Below the pieces are notes generated by a model that was given only the letters and a program-made list of their open reading frames with translations, was not told the DNA's origin and ran no database searches. A stretch of DNA of 64,000 nucleotides, taken from contig CM071574.1 in NCBI GenBank assembly GCA_036426205.1, positions 12,868,474 to 12,932,473 on the forward strand. The letters run 5' to 3'. Below, piece after piece: positions 36,111 to 48,087 of the stretch (its first letter is position 1; every line of letters begins with the position of its first letter). Made by a program: the position numbers and the translations under genes. Source of the stretch: Ascaphus truei. Its lineage: Eukaryota > Chordata > Amphibia > Anura > Ascaphidae.

Positions 36111-38700
36111 GAATAACATAGAAAGGGTATTATTCACAATTCACCACAACCAGATTAGAATTACACTTGCACGTTATTCCAAGGATCGCTATGCAAAGAT
36201 TTGGTTGGAGCCAAATGCCTAACTCTTTCTACATCTTAATGTTCTAATCCCTGTCAGAAATAAGGTTATAAAAAATATATGCAATAAACAGTGACAATTC
36301 TATCAATCTGTGAACTTACATTGAAGTGTTCACTGAATCACAATACTACCAAAATATGACAGCTACACTGCTAGATTTTTAACTAGTTTAGCATTTATTT
36401 GCCTGACTTTAACACCAAACTTTATTTTTCCCCAACACAAAAGCGCAGCTCGGGCAAAAGGTGATTCAAACGTTTCAGAATACGTGCATCAATCCCTCAA
36501 AGTGTGGCTCTCCCATCTGATTCATTGCAATCCTTTCTTCTGCTGTCCATTCTGGAAAATCCATCAAATACAGCAATGTTGCTGGAGAGGGGAGATTCAC
36601 TCAACCCAATGATAAAATACACATTCTTAGGAGATGGAATAGAGAAGGTGAAGGTGTTTGCGGCAACTCTGCATTGTTGCCTTGTGGAACAAACTCAAAT
36701 TTAGCTGTTTAGTTTTCCTTTGCTTACCTTTCATTTCAGAAGCCAAAAATAACATTGTTGTTCAAGCTCAGAGCAGCACCACGTTCAGGATCCCATGTAA
36801 CAAAAATAACGCAAGACCATAAATGTGTCTGTTCGTGTGTTGTGTTCAGAAGTAGATATGGAGCCAGTCAGCAAAACGGGAGTGTGTGGTCCTGCTACAC
36901 CCAGAGATAATGAAAGGGTTATCTTTACCACCTGATAAATGTCTGGAATTGTGAGGAATGGACTTGGGTTGTAAAGAAGTGGTTGAAATAGAGACAATAA
37001 TGATGGGGTATTACAGAGACACAAAGGACAGTGTTTGCAAGACCACTGAATGATAAAGCATGTGAAAGCATATCTGGTTGGTAAAGTTGTGATTAGAACT
37101 TGTTAAAATACTTCTTTAAAAGGGTGAGTTTTCAGATGTGTGTTGAAAATGGTGAGTAGCCTTTAGAGGACAGGAGTGTATAATATTGGGACTAAAAATA
37201 CGGAGACTCTAAATTGGTAATACATTTATAGCTACTGCATAGATAGGATCTCCCCAAGCAGGGAGAGAGCAGAACAGTTGCTAGGGGGCTGGGCAGCTTC
37301 CTCCATTCTGATTGGCTGCATTACCCAGCAGCAGCCAATCAGGAGAAGGTGTCAGAACCCTGAGTCCAAAGAGAGGAAGAAACCGCAAGGAGCGGAGAGA
37401 GGTGTGTGTGTGTCTGGAGTGCATCACACCTTTCACCATTGTGTCCAGTATTTTTGGAGAAGCCACCTGGCAACTCTATACAATTATACAATCACCTTAC
37501 AGGCTTTTATTTTCTAGGAACATGACTTCTCCTCACCTGCACAGTAACTTGCCGCTGCATTTTATTACATACAGAGTTCCAGGACCAAGATCCATAACAC
37601 CCAATGGATGGCATTTGGTACAATTGTATATTTCTCATGTGCCTAAAAGCTGCAGTCCATTACATTGTTTACTTTGTTTATGTGTACAGCACTCATGTCA
37701 TTGGCCTCAATTGAGCTGATATCTTGTTGACTTTCTATACAACATTGCTCAATCATTTGAAGCTACAAATGAAGTGGATAAAATGTAAGTGATTTGTTAT
37801 CTATCATCTACTCTCCAAACATGCCGTACTTCTTTACTTCTGTTTTATTGCTGCTTATAATTTCCTGGCCTAGCACATTATTACCATTCCAATGTAAAAG
37901 GCCAACTGCAAGTGAAAGCCAGAGAACATAGCTGCGAGCAACAAACCCAGAACATGTTAAGAGAAGAGGTGCTCACAGGAAAGTGGTCAATGGCACTGCC
38001 GCTTTTTAGTTTTGATTTTTTATGCCCTTGCCCTCTTTCCTTATTTTATTTCTCAACGGACTAACAGCAAAAGAAAAGGGGAAAGAAGTGAAACCATGCA
38101 TATTTCAGCCTGTAGTACCATGGAGGAATTTACGAAATAAGAAAAGGGTAACGTTTTCCTTGTCGCTGGCTGAGATAACAGTAACACATCGCAAAGGCTG
38201 GCTAGCCACTTCAGGAATGACTGGGCTAAGGTAACATTTCTGTAGTTAAATTGCAGAGTGTGTGCTAAAGCCAATACTGTGTCATTCCTTCAATGCTTTG
38301 TCATAAATTGTTTTATGTATAATAGCAATCAAGTATATATTGTGCATTCTAATTCCATTAATTCAATTCACATATACTTGCCAACTTAAGGAAGCATACC
38401 AAAAAAGCAACCTGGTCTTAAATGTGATATTGTTCATTACCACTATGCCCCCTTTCTACAATTGTTCTTTAATATAATTTGAAAATTACTTGAGCCCTAA
38501 AAGGATATGTATAGGACACGTAATAGCAATTGTTGAGTGGCTTTTAAGTTATATATTAAAAGTAAATAGTCACAGAGTCTAATGTATTGATATATTGGCT
38601 TTGGAACATTTATTTACCTGTAACTTGTTGCCACATATATAAAGCACAAGCTGATTCACTATTATATACTCATGCAAACTCTGCAATTATAATGCTATGA
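36111..38700. other. Intergenic, mostly unassigned
   Basis: 37281-37350 holds an inverted pair (CTGATTGGCTGC / GCAGCCAATCAG) in a GC-rich patch of LTR or promoter-like style (to about 37480). The rest is AT-rich with no recognised family or frame. Confidence 0.4.
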
Positions 38701-38708
38701 CACTATGG

Positions 38709-38879
38709 CAGGAGTGGACAACTCTAGTCCTCAAGGGCCACCATCAGGTTTGAAGGATATCCCTGCTTCAGCACAGGTGGCGGAATCAGTGGCTGTCTTT
38801 GCCTGAGCCACCTGTGCTGAAGCAGGGATAACCTTCAAACCAGATGGTGGCCCTTGAGGACTGTAGTTGGCCACTCCTG
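38709..38879. mobile_element. hAT MITE family M, copy 1
   Basis: 171 bp, termini CAGGAGTGG…CCACTCCTG, almost fully palindromic, flanked by the perfect 8-bp duplication CACTATGG (38701-38708 and 38880-38887). It lies about 480 bp beyond the inferred end of the gtdc1 3' UTR. Confidence 0.9.
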
Positions 38880-39344
38880 CACTATGGCATAAAGACAACA
38901 ATCCCATTCCAGGCAATACCACACCCCTCTAATATAAAGATTAGCTGAAGAAAACCAAATAAAACTGAACCTGTGGTTATACCTCTATATCAAGATGTTC
39001 AGTCCCACATCTAACAAAGGTAGAATATAACTATTTAATCAGGTCACCTTTTCATACCTAATGTACGCCATGACATCCCAGGCTTAGCTATCCAATACTT
39101 CTTGAGTGTCTCATAGATAGCACAGCCAGTTAGAAGCCAGACACTGACAACTGACTGGGAGGAAAACCCTGAATATATTGTTTATAAGAATGTTGGGCTT
39201 CCCTCTTTGATTCTCTCTTTAGAACCAGCTACGCAAATTGTACTGTCACCTTCAAAATGGCTACCTACTTGTTATTCAAGGACGTGACATTGGTGGCATT
39301 GCTGCTTTTACTAGTAAAGTGGGTGACGACAGTAGACCATTTGG

Positions 39345-40467
39345 TGTTCCATATAAACAGTTTTTATTATTATATTGGCTATGGTATACATTACATTGTT
39401 TTGTTCAGAAACATTGATTTCTCCACACAAATATAACTGGCATACACGCTAGAAAAACATTTATACCATTCTTAAAACATTTTAGGCATAAAAAAGACAG
39501 CAATTATAAATGTTACAATCATTATAGCTTATCTATTAAGAATTACAAATGCAAATATTTCAGAAGTGCAGAAGTCATGTTAGAGACACTGACTTTACAA
39601 ATATATCAGTCCCTCTGTTATCTGTTTGTTCACGATCTATGAGAGAAATAAAACAAGTGTCGCTGCTTTCATTTTATCAGATAGATGGCACTATGTAACA
39701 TATTTCCCATGCTAGTTTGAAATACAGCTGTTTATCTTGCAGCTTTCTTTAAGATTAATTAAATGCAAATGCAACTCTGTGAATCATGGGAATACCTGCC
39801 AGACCCCTTATTAATACCTTAACTTAAAAACCTCTGTGCCAAGGAGTCATTAATTTGCAAAAAGAAAAAAGTACTACAGCAGCCCTTTGCCTACAAACAA
39901 TTCATGGATGGCTGCCAAATTAGCCCAGTAGCACTCTGATCCTCCTTTCAGGCCCTGTGGCCCTTTGAGGACACAATAAGGCTCCAATGATAACCTGGCA
40001 ACCTAGGTAGAAATCCAGCCAAGTGTGAACGTTTGAAGCTGCAGTTTGGCTGCCATCGTGTCGGCAAAAAGAAAGAATTCAGGCACCATGTCATCCAGTA
40101 CAAAGGATAAAAACAGATTCAACCGGAAATTCAATGTGGCACCACATATGGGATACATGAGTGCGGTTATACAACAGGCCACATATTTTTTTTGAACAGT
40201 CTCCTGCATGTGATGCCGAGGACATGTGTAACCATCATAACGTCTCGGGGAATCTGTATTTAATTTGAGTTGGGGTGGTGGCAGGGATTGGAGTTCTGAA
40301 GCCGCCACAGGTTTGTGGCAGATGGCTCTGTGTCAGCTATGACAAGCAGCCAGCCTCAGCTTCCTGTGCAGATTTTCTGCTCTCTCTGATCAGGTAAATA
40401 TGGGCACACTCTGGAAAGTTCTACACATTCTGCCTTAGGCTGCAAGTTTGTGACTTCGCCCCATCTG
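39345..40467 (-). other. gtdc1: gtdc1 3' untranslated region
   Basis: About 1.1 kb directly downstream of the gtdc1 stop codon contains none of the repeat families seen elsewhere in the window, while both flanks do. It ends near an AATAAA on the minus strand (39363-39368) in the context AATAATAAAAACTG. I infer this is the 3' UTR. Reading frames of up to 101 codons here (for example 40003-40308 minus) show no family resemblance and are taken as chance. The exact cleavage site is a guess from the signal. Confidence 0.7.
39363..39368 (-). promoter_or_regulatory. polyadenylation signal AATAAA of gtdc1
   Basis: Minus-strand AATAAA about 1.1 kb after the gtdc1 stop, at the end of the repeat-free stretch. 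It is the best placed hexamer downstream of the stop; use of an alternative site cannot be excluded. Confidence 0.55.
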
Positions 40468-40551
40468 TCACAAATCTTTCCTGGGTTCTGCTGTGAGCAG
40501 AGACCTGAATCTACCACGTAGGGCTGCCCAAGAAAACCGAGCAATATCACC
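40468..40551 (-). CDS. gtdc1: gtdc1 (qtman) last coding exon with stop
   Basis: Terminal coding segment on the minus strand: acceptor TCTTCCACAG at 40552, then 27 codons reading [20 protein letters not shown] followed by AEPRKDL and TGA (40470-40468). It matches the C-terminal end of GTDC1; human ends with a very similar ...[22 protein letters not shown]. The preceding exon ends in phase 0, as this start requires. The intron between them is 10,030 bp (40552-50581) and full of repeats. Together the three exons give the last ~82 residues of a protein that is about 458 residues in human. Frame is clean to the stop, and the reading frame in 40356-40467 downstream is untranslated. Confidence 0.93.
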   Translation of the reverse strand, partial: GDIARFSWAALRGRFRSLLTAEPRKDL

Positions 40552-41252
40552 CTGTGGAAGAGAGAAATGAAAACACGTTAACTATTACATGACAAAAAAA
40601 GCTTCCTTCTAAAATAAAAAGTGATCAAATGATAAACATATACATTTATATTCCCTTTCATAAACACCTAAGTACTGCTGTAATATCAGAGTATATGTGT
40701 GTGTATACATTTATATATACATATAATTATAATGCTGACAGTGTACTCATGGCTTTATAACGCACAATACAAGTTTAGGGCCCCATAATCTAAGCAAAAA
40801 GACATGTATAAGAAACTATTCACTGACATGAGAATTAATATCGTATCACACTCAGAAGCCCAACTTCCTCTTTAAAAAGAATCAAAACATTTCGTTTTGT
40901 TAGAAATGTCTTTTTCCAACCTGATCAAATACTTCCCTGTGAAATGTTGGTGTATAGTGATATTTACATTGCAGGACTCTATGGCAGCAAGAAGGTCAAA
41001 AACAGTCCCTCATCATGAATATTGTGAGACATCCTTCAGCACTGACTCTGGAATTACTGCAGCAACTCAATATCACAAGAATTCCACCCAAAAAATACTT
41101 TGCACTTTAAGGGCCTAACTCTATATTCTCCTAAGTAGACGATTTCGGCTAAAAATAAACAAAACGGAATTGGACATTTGGTCGCCGCCAAGTCTCTGTC
41201 GGTGTTCGGCTGCAGAGAGACCCTGTACCGCAACCGCTGGAAACTCAGCCGC

Positions 41253-41470
41253 CTGAGATCAGATGCATTGTAAGGAACTCCAACCCTCTCTAATAGGGCA
41301 TCTGAGATCAGATGCATTGTAAGGAACCCCAACCCTCTCTAATAGCGCGTCTGAGATAAGATACATTGTAAGGAAACCCAACCCTCTCTAATAGCGCCTC
41401 TGAGATCAGATGGATTGTAAGGAAACCCAACCCTCTCTAATAGCGCATTGAGATCAGATGCATTGTACAG
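41253..41470. repeat. 49-bp tandem repeat, 4.4 units
   Basis: GAGATCAGATGCATTGTAAG recurs at 41255, 41304, 41353, 41402 and 41450 with spacing 49, 49, 49 and 48; each unit includes CCAACCCTCTCTAATAG. Confidence 0.95.
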
Positions 41471-42186
41471 TCTTCTGTATTTGGTACAATTTAAAAATTA
41501 CCTGAAAATTGCAGGAACACCTTTAGGGATGCCCAGGGAACCCAAGACTTCCTGTTGAAAAACACTGTTCTACTGTCTCTGTGTTCCGAGTCCCAACCTA
41601 CTCAATCAATGGCACAGATTCTCTCCTCTTAATGTTTAATTTTATGTGGCTGTGAAGCATCCAATAGAATCAATGGCTAGACTTTTTTGACCAGACTAGC
41701 AGTGTCGCCAAGGTTCCACAGAGCAAATAGGAGAAATATTAAGTACTTCTCTCTTTCACTACATGTTGGACTGCTTTCCAACCTTTCTTCGCACTCCATT
41801 CCTACCAATTTCTTTTCATACCATGAGAACCGGATCAAATGCACGTAGCTCATAAGCCACCATAAAGCAATATTGCCCTGCTGTATTGTATAATTGCTCC
41901 TGGTATTTTAGCATTTACATTTATGCTTATATTATAAAGGTGTATGGCACATATAAAATACCATGATTAAAAGAAAACAAATCTATGTAACACACTTACT
42001 GTAATTATGATGTGCAGGAATGGCAAGTTCAGATGGTTAATTCTATGCAGAATGTAATTATACCCACTGCATAAATATATATATATATATAAAGCAGAAA
42101 ATAGCCGTGTTAGTCCAGTTGCGATAGTGCAGTATAAATGAGTTCTTCAGTATTCGGTGATACCTTTTTTATTGGACTAACAATTA

Positions 42187-42187
<1 letters not shown>

Positions 42188-42240
<53 letters not shown>

Positions 42241-42293
42241 TGTGTGTGTGTGGTGTGTGTGGTGGGTGTGTGTGTGTGGTGTGTGTGTGGTGT
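42188..42293. repeat. (GT)n microsatellite
   Basis: Long GT tract, interrupted towards its right end by GG. Confidence 0.97.
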
Positions 42294-42319
42294 TAAAAAA
42301 TAAAAACTATATATATATA

Positions 42320-42651
42320 CAGGCATACCCCGTTTTAAGGACACTCACTTTAAGTACACTCTCGAGTAAGTACATATCGCTCAATAGGAAAACGGCAGCT
42401 CAAGCATGCGCCTGTCAGCACGTCCTGAACAGCAATACCAACTCCCTACCTGTACCGAAGCTGTGCGCAAGCGGGGAGACTATAGAGCCTGTTACACATG
42501 CGTTATTTACATCAGTTATGCATGTATATGACGATTGCAGTACAGTACATGCATCGATAATTGGGAAAAGGGTAGTTCTTCACTTTAAATACATTTTCAC
42601 TTTACATACATGCTCCAGTCCCATTGCGTACGTTAATACGGGGTATGCCTG
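42320..42651. mobile_element. Tc1/mariner-type MITE, 332 bp
   Basis: Termini CAGGCATACCCCGT and, inverted, CAGGCATACCCCGTA, flanked by TA on both sides. Non-coding. The TA flank and terminus indicate Tc1/mariner mobilisation. Confidence 0.8.
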
Positions 42652-42652
42652 T

Positions 42653-43395
42653 ATATATTTATATCCAATAAAGAATATCACTTGTGAGCTCATTCACATG
42701 TCTTAGACAGGGAAAAGGGAGACCAAAAAGCGCACCAGCACAAACGGAGCAGGAAGAAACCAGAACAAAAAAATGATTAAAAGGGCACTTTAATGTGGCA
42801 AAAGACCCATCCAATGCATTTCGAACGTCGCAGCGTTCTTTTTCAAGGAAAACTGCTGCTGCGACGTTCGAAATGCATTGGATGGGTCTTTTGCCACATT
42901 AAAGCCCTTTTAATCATTTTTTGTTCTGGTTTCTTCCTGCTCCCGTTTGTGCTGGTGCGCTTTTTGGTCTCCCTTTTCCCTGTATTGCATTGAGTAGCTG
43001 CACAGTCCTGCCTGCCTGCCTACAGATGTGAGTATTTGCATATTTTTTCAGGGGAACCTGCCAATGAGACATATGTGGAGTGGGTTGCACCACACTGTCT
43101 TCAGGAGGATAGTACCCATTATATGACACAATAGGTACTATATCAATTGTTAGTACCCTGGTACAGTGGTCTGGCTTATTATCATTTTGAGATATACCTG
43201 CATTTGAGCGCTTCAGCTATTTCCCACATGTCTTAGACAGGTCTGCAACCCTGCCTTTCACCATTATCACCTAGCATACAGTGCTTCCACTGCAGCAAGG
43301 GATTCTAGGAAATAACATGCAAATGAGCACACGTCACATTTTGCCTGCAATCCATTTTTACACAGAACCCTTATAAGCAAATGCTCTGCTGTTTC
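42653..43395 (-). mobile_element. Hammerhead-family repeat, copy 3, split by an insertion
   Basis: Minus-strand copy of the family at 5.5 and 31.3 kb, in two parts (42653-42711 and 43225-43395) separated by a 513-bp insertion that duplicated 17 bp. The end that would carry the ribozyme is missing (truncated near 43395). Confidence 0.7.
42712..43224. mobile_element. Penelope-like insertion with inverted arms
   Basis: A 513-bp insertion flanked by a perfect 17-bp target duplication (42695-42711 and 43225-43241). The first 269 bp form a near-perfect inverted repeat, arms 42712-42834 and 42858-42980 (123 bp each). Each arm ends in a hammerhead-like remnant (a C-TTGAAA-type box, a small stem, then CGAAATGCATT). 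Variable-length target duplications, inverted terminal copies and hammerhead motifs fit Penelope-like elements. The remaining ~240 bp are unique and non-coding. Confidence 0.65.
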
Positions 43396-45411
43396 ATCCA
43401 CCATAACTTAAATTATGTATATCACACACATGCATACTCATAGAATTACATTATTTATTAGAATGCTGTTTAAATCCTTTGAAGAAAAAAGCTGGTTGTT
43501 TTCATCAGTTCCGACCATCCAACGTTGTTCCTTATCTTGTAAAGCTCCCCAATCACCTCCCTTTACTAATTCCATCAACTACTCATTAAGAAATATATAT
43601 TTGCAGCAGTGATCACTTTCCTCCTCCAGATCTTGACTCTCTCTCTTGTTTACAGTACCTAAAAGTCCCTCTTACATTCCGCTTCCTATTCCCTGTGTCA
43701 TACATTATAAATGCTTGTGTTCTTTTCACTCAACAAATGTGTATCCATCTGCCACCCTATTTATCCCCTCATCTTGGTGTCGAAGTTTAATTTTCTAAAC
43801 ATTTATTTTTCCCCTACCATGTTTTTTTTTCACCTCAAAAACAATATACTAACGGTTCCCACCTCTTTGGTGGGAATCACTAAAGGTCAATGAATTAAAA
43901 AATGGCCATTATCTGTATTTAATGCCAAGTGCATTTATCGTTCTATTCACTAAAGTCACAACGCAAGTGTTAAATGGGGCTCCTTACTGCGACATATGCA
44001 AATAAGGAATTAACAGCTAATTACTTAAAAAATAATGCCAATTTTTATCACCCTCCCAGGCAGACATGAGGCCTATCATGCCTATGTATTTAATGGATAC
44101 TATATACCAGCCAGATAAATCTAGCCAACCTAGAATAGATGATACTTGAACTTATTAATATACTAACTCCATAGAAGCTCAAATGGTCAGCCCATGGACT
44201 AGCTTTCCACATCAGCTACTAAATGCTTAATATTTGCACAAATAGAGGTTACGCTTTTTGTATTTTATTTGTTGGGTGTTTATGTTGTATTTAATTACTT
44301 TGGTAGCCTGCTGCGTCAAAGCGGTTTAAATATTTTTCTTCGATAGGGTTATGCCTCCAGCCATCTCCCACCATTGCATCGCTAGCACTTAACACAGAAT
44401 TATAGGAGAGAACGCAAATTTGCATCGCTAGCGTTATTTGTGTTAACAAGACTTTCATATATGTGTAGCCAGGTCACCTACTATTCTACCCTTGGGCTTG
44501 CAGTAAACCCTGGTACAATCAGGTTGCCAGTAGTTGATATGGGGTGTTCCCTCTCCGAGGAGCTGCACTTGAGTGACAGCGGGAGGCAGTGACATCCGGC
44601 CTGGGTATGACCAATCATGAGACAGACCTGGTGCCCTCCTCATGGCTGTACTTAAGGGCAGTGCCGCCCCAAATTCAGTAGTGCCTCTACCCAATTGAGA
44701 GGGGCAGGTCACACCACCAAGAGCCTGACTATTGGGCCTACTCTGGTCCTCTTCCCTTTGGGGGAAGAGTGAGTGTGTACCATACCTCTGCTAGAGGGGC
44801 AGGGAAGAGCTGGGACTGCTGCGGGTGCCCTTGGCCTGTAGTGAAGGTCCAGGGACCATCCTTCAGTGGTAGCTGAGAGACTGCATCGGGCAGAACTCTG
44901 CTTTGTTACTGTACTGTACAGTGAGGACAATAAACAATTCCTGTTATACCTTTTGTCTGGTGTGTGACCTTACTGGGGGGAGAGGTAATTGTTCTACCAT
45001 GGGAGATCACCTTCAGTTCCCTGGAGCCTACGGCAGACAGAGGCACTGCACTGGCAAAGAATATGTATGAACACCAGAAGCCTAGTCCTGTGACCCCACA
45101 ACAACCGGCGGACGACTCAGCCCTCCTGTTACCAGCAGGTATCATGCACCACATACAGCTGAACCCAGTTATAACGCGTTGCTCAGGATCCACATAATGA
45201 CCGCGTTATAATCGGGATCGCAAAATGGCCGCCGCGTGAGGACTTACCCGGCATCTGCAGCTCTATCCTCTCTGTAGCTCTCTCTCCTCTCTCTGCTTCA
45301 ACAGGCTGCGTCCACATCTCCAAGGTTTTTTTTATTATAACAGTCAATGCTTTGTGGCCAACGGACACACATACATACACACAACTCCCCCCTAGACTAA
45401 TTATGTTACTG

Positions 45412-45480
45412 TACCATACAGTAACCAAGCCCATGACCCTTCATACATTAGTATAAATTCTCTAGCTGCACACCACAGGG
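45412..45480 (-). repeat. tRNA-like module, inverted (R1)
   Basis: Inverse copy of 45601-45670 with a decayed B box. Confidence 0.5.
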
Positions 45481-45600
45481 TTGGTGTGATGTCATTGACT
45501 CTATAAACAAATGTAACTTCTACTACTCAGTATTGAAAGGCAGTACTGAGCAGTAGAAGTTACATTTGTATATAGAGTCAATGACATCACATCAATCCTA

Positions 45601-45670
45601 TGGTGTAGCAGCTAGAGAATTGCTACTAGTGTGTGAAGGATCATGGGTTCGATTCCTGCATGGTATGGTA
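45601..45670 (+). repeat. tRNA-like module with perfect B box (F1)
   Basis: Contains GGTTCGATTCC (45646-45656), a canonical Pol III B box, preceded by TGGTGTAGCAGCTAGAG, which resembles a tRNA D-arm/A box. It recurs at 45883-45952 (+) and inverted at 45412-45480 and 45767-45836. Confidence 0.6.
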
Positions 45671-45766
45671 TAATTTATTATTTTATATAATAATTTATAA
45701 ATTAAAATATAAATAAAATAATAATTTATAAATTATACATTATAATTAAAATAAAATAATAATTTT

Positions 45767-45836
45767 ACCATACCATGCAGGAATCAAACCCATGACCCTT
45801 CATACACTAGTGGCAATTCTCTAACTGGTACACCAG
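45767..45836 (-). repeat. tRNA-like module, inverted (R2)
   Basis: Inverse copy of 45601-45670. The B box has one change (GTTTGATTCC). Confidence 0.55.
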
Positions 45837-45882
45837 TAGAAGTTAAGTTTGTTTATAGAGCCAATGACATCACACCAATCTT

Positions 45883-45952
45883 ATGGTGTAGCAGCTAGCA
45901 AATTTCTACCAGTGTATGAAGGATCATAGGTTCGATTCCTGCATGGTATGGT
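45883..45952 (+). repeat. tRNA-like module with perfect B box (F2)
   Basis: Same layout as 45601-45670, with the B box at 45929-45939. Confidence 0.6.
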
Positions 45953-47617
45953 AAAATTATTGGTGTAGGGGGAGGGGTGTATGTGTGTATGTATGTGTGT
46001 CCGTTAGCAATAAAGCATTGAATGTTATAGTTAAAAAAAAAAAAAAAACCTTGGAGGTGTTATTAAATCGGGAGCCACGCTCAGACCGCGTTATAAGCGA
46101 TCCGCGTTGTAGCGGATCGCGCTATAATGGGGTTGAGCTGTACGTAGTAATGGCCAAATCTCCCACCGGGTGGGGGAAACACTGTTACATATGCAAAAGA
46201 GAATAAATATCGCAACCCATTTATAAAACAATCAAAATTCCCGGTGAATAAGGAGATCATTCTAAAATGATCGCCGCAATCCCATTTTTGTTTTAATGCC
46301 AATTTTTCACTGTGCAATATAAATATTTGGCGTACAGTACATCGCTCTTTGCCTCATGAAGAAGCAGGAGTACAGCAATTCTAGCTCCCACTAAAACAGA
46401 CACTACAGTATGCAATGGGACTGGTTTCCATAAAAGATTACATTTTGTAAGGTACTGGGGCAGACTTAACATTTTCCATACAACTGTAGGGTCTCTAGTT
46501 TTCAAAATAAGGCTAATTATGTGCATTAAGGTTACACTCTGTGCAGTATAAAGCTACATTTGCACAGGGAACTTTACATTCTCACCATTGTCTAACAGAC
46601 CCCGATTATCCATGCTGTTTATTTTTACTTGGGATTGCTCAAGTTTTCTTGCAATCAAATGTCTTTTTCTTTTGAAGTGGAATTCACATTAAAAAAAATG
46701 GCAATATTGGCAGGCACTTGGAAAATGCATGAAAACTGAAACACATTGGGGGGTTTGAGACTTCCTATGGAAACCTTAAGCCTTAGAGCACTGCAGGTAC
46801 TGGGTTATCATCTCCTTCTAGACAGAATGTCTGAGTGTCCCTTAAAGTTAGATTTATTTGATAATAATACAACTGCTACAGTGTGCATAATTAGAACAAA
46901 TCCAGAAAAAAATATATAACGTGAATTAGACAACAGAAGGTTTATAACTACTATTTCGCACAATCTGTTGTAAGACAAGGCGCAATTGCCCTCCTCCTGA
47001 GAGCTGTAAAGTTTTCTAGGCAAAACCAATTTATGCTCGGCTTAATAGAACCCATAAAATATTTGCTGGGGGCAAACTGCGCTTAAGGAGGTGAAATTTA
47101 AGTATGTTCATGTGAATAAAATATTAACCTTTATTCTTACGTAGGAACACATATATGCAGCTGAAATGTAAATTGTCATCACAAAAAAAATCACAGAATG
47201 TGACTCAGAAATCTAGTATAAAAAAATTGTTGCAAAAGATACTAGCAAGAGTGCAAAAAAAAGTGTCAGGTATAATAAATTCAAATCAAGAATTTGTATT
47301 GCTAAAAAAACAAAGCTGGAATCATTTTTTTAAAACATGAAATACTAAACATTACGTCTGAATTGTGTACTATGGGCATGAGAATCAAAGTGATATATAC
47401 CATCTTTCAGCAACCTCCATCTTTCCTACAATATTTGTATAATTCCAGTGTTTCCTATTTATGATTGAAGGGTCAGCACTCGTTTACGTTGAATGTGCCA
47501 AATATCTTTTTAGGAATGACTATTTATACATTTTATGGTAACAGATTTTGAATCACTTATATTCATGGCTGAAAAATCTGTAACATTAGTGTCTTAATGT
47601 GCTGAATAAATAATAAT

Positions 47618-47644
47618 GTGTGTGTGTGTGTGTGTGTGTGGGTG

Positions 47645-47722
<78 letters not shown>
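47618..47722. repeat. (GT)n microsatellite
   Basis: About 105 bp of GT with one interruption (GGGTGTT) at about 47640. Confidence 0.97.
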
Positions 47723-47723
<1 letters not shown>

Positions 47724-47905
47724 ACTTTCAGTATAGAAGGTAAGGCTTCTGAATAGTGAATTGCCTGCAAATATATCAAAGGGGTGAGGGAAACTTGCAT
47801 GTTTGAAGAAGGGAATTCATACGGTGGATGAGGCGGTGGAGGGTTATAAGACAGGATGGCGAGGAGAGGCACAGATAATAAGCAGAGCAGGGAGAGCATA
47901 TAAAA

Positions 47906-48087
47906 AAGGGGTGGCAACTCCAGTCCTCAAGAGCTACCAACAGGTCAGGTTTTCAGGATATCCTTGTTTCAGCACACGTGGCTCAGTCTTTGACTGAGCC
48001 AGTGATTGAGCCACCTGTGCTGAAGCAGGGATATCCTGTAAACCTGACCTGTTGGTAGTGCTTGAGGACAGGAGTTGCCCACCCCTG
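47906..48087. mobile_element. hAT MITE family M, copy 2
   Basis: Palindromic unit with CCAACAGGTCAGGTTTTCAG and GATATCC…TTTCAGCACA arms and a CTGAGCC centre; the left terminus lost a few bases, and no clear duplication is visible. Confidence 0.8.

Larger units (their letters stand above)
45156..46140. mobile_element. Foldback transposon with tRNA-like modules
   Basis: 985 bp inserted in LTR C, flanked by TA (45154-45155, 46141-46142), with termini CAGCTGAACCCAGTTATAAC and, inverted, CAGCTCAACCCCATTATAGC. Both halves mirror each other: poly-T/poly-A, a CAATGCTTTATTGC-like block, a GTGT/ACAC tract and tRNA-like modules, around an AT-rich centre (45672-45765). TA flanks suggest Tc1/mariner mobilisation. 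No transposase. Confidence 0.8.
44464..46189 (+). mobile_element. Solo LTR copy C, with a nested element
   Basis: TGTAGCCAGG…ACTGTTACA, flanked by the 4-bp duplication TATG (44460-44463 and 46190-46193). Without the nested 985-bp element it is about 740 bp, like copy A (747). It has GTACTTAAGGG (TATA-like) and CAATAAACAATTCC (polyadenylation-like). Confidence 0.8.

Noticed and set aside
1..39000. 3' exons of arhgap15 (expected convergent neighbour by synteny)
   Set aside because: I looked for its C-terminal RhoGAP segment on the plus strand and found nothing convincing.
40003..40308. 101-codon minus-strand frame starting MAASELQSLPPPQ
   Set aside because: Lies in the inferred gtdc1 3' UTR, no recognisable domain, no splice support.
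45601..45670. Functional tRNA gene
   Set aside because: B box is perfect but acceptor and anticodon stems do not pair well, and the unit is repeated in a transposon.
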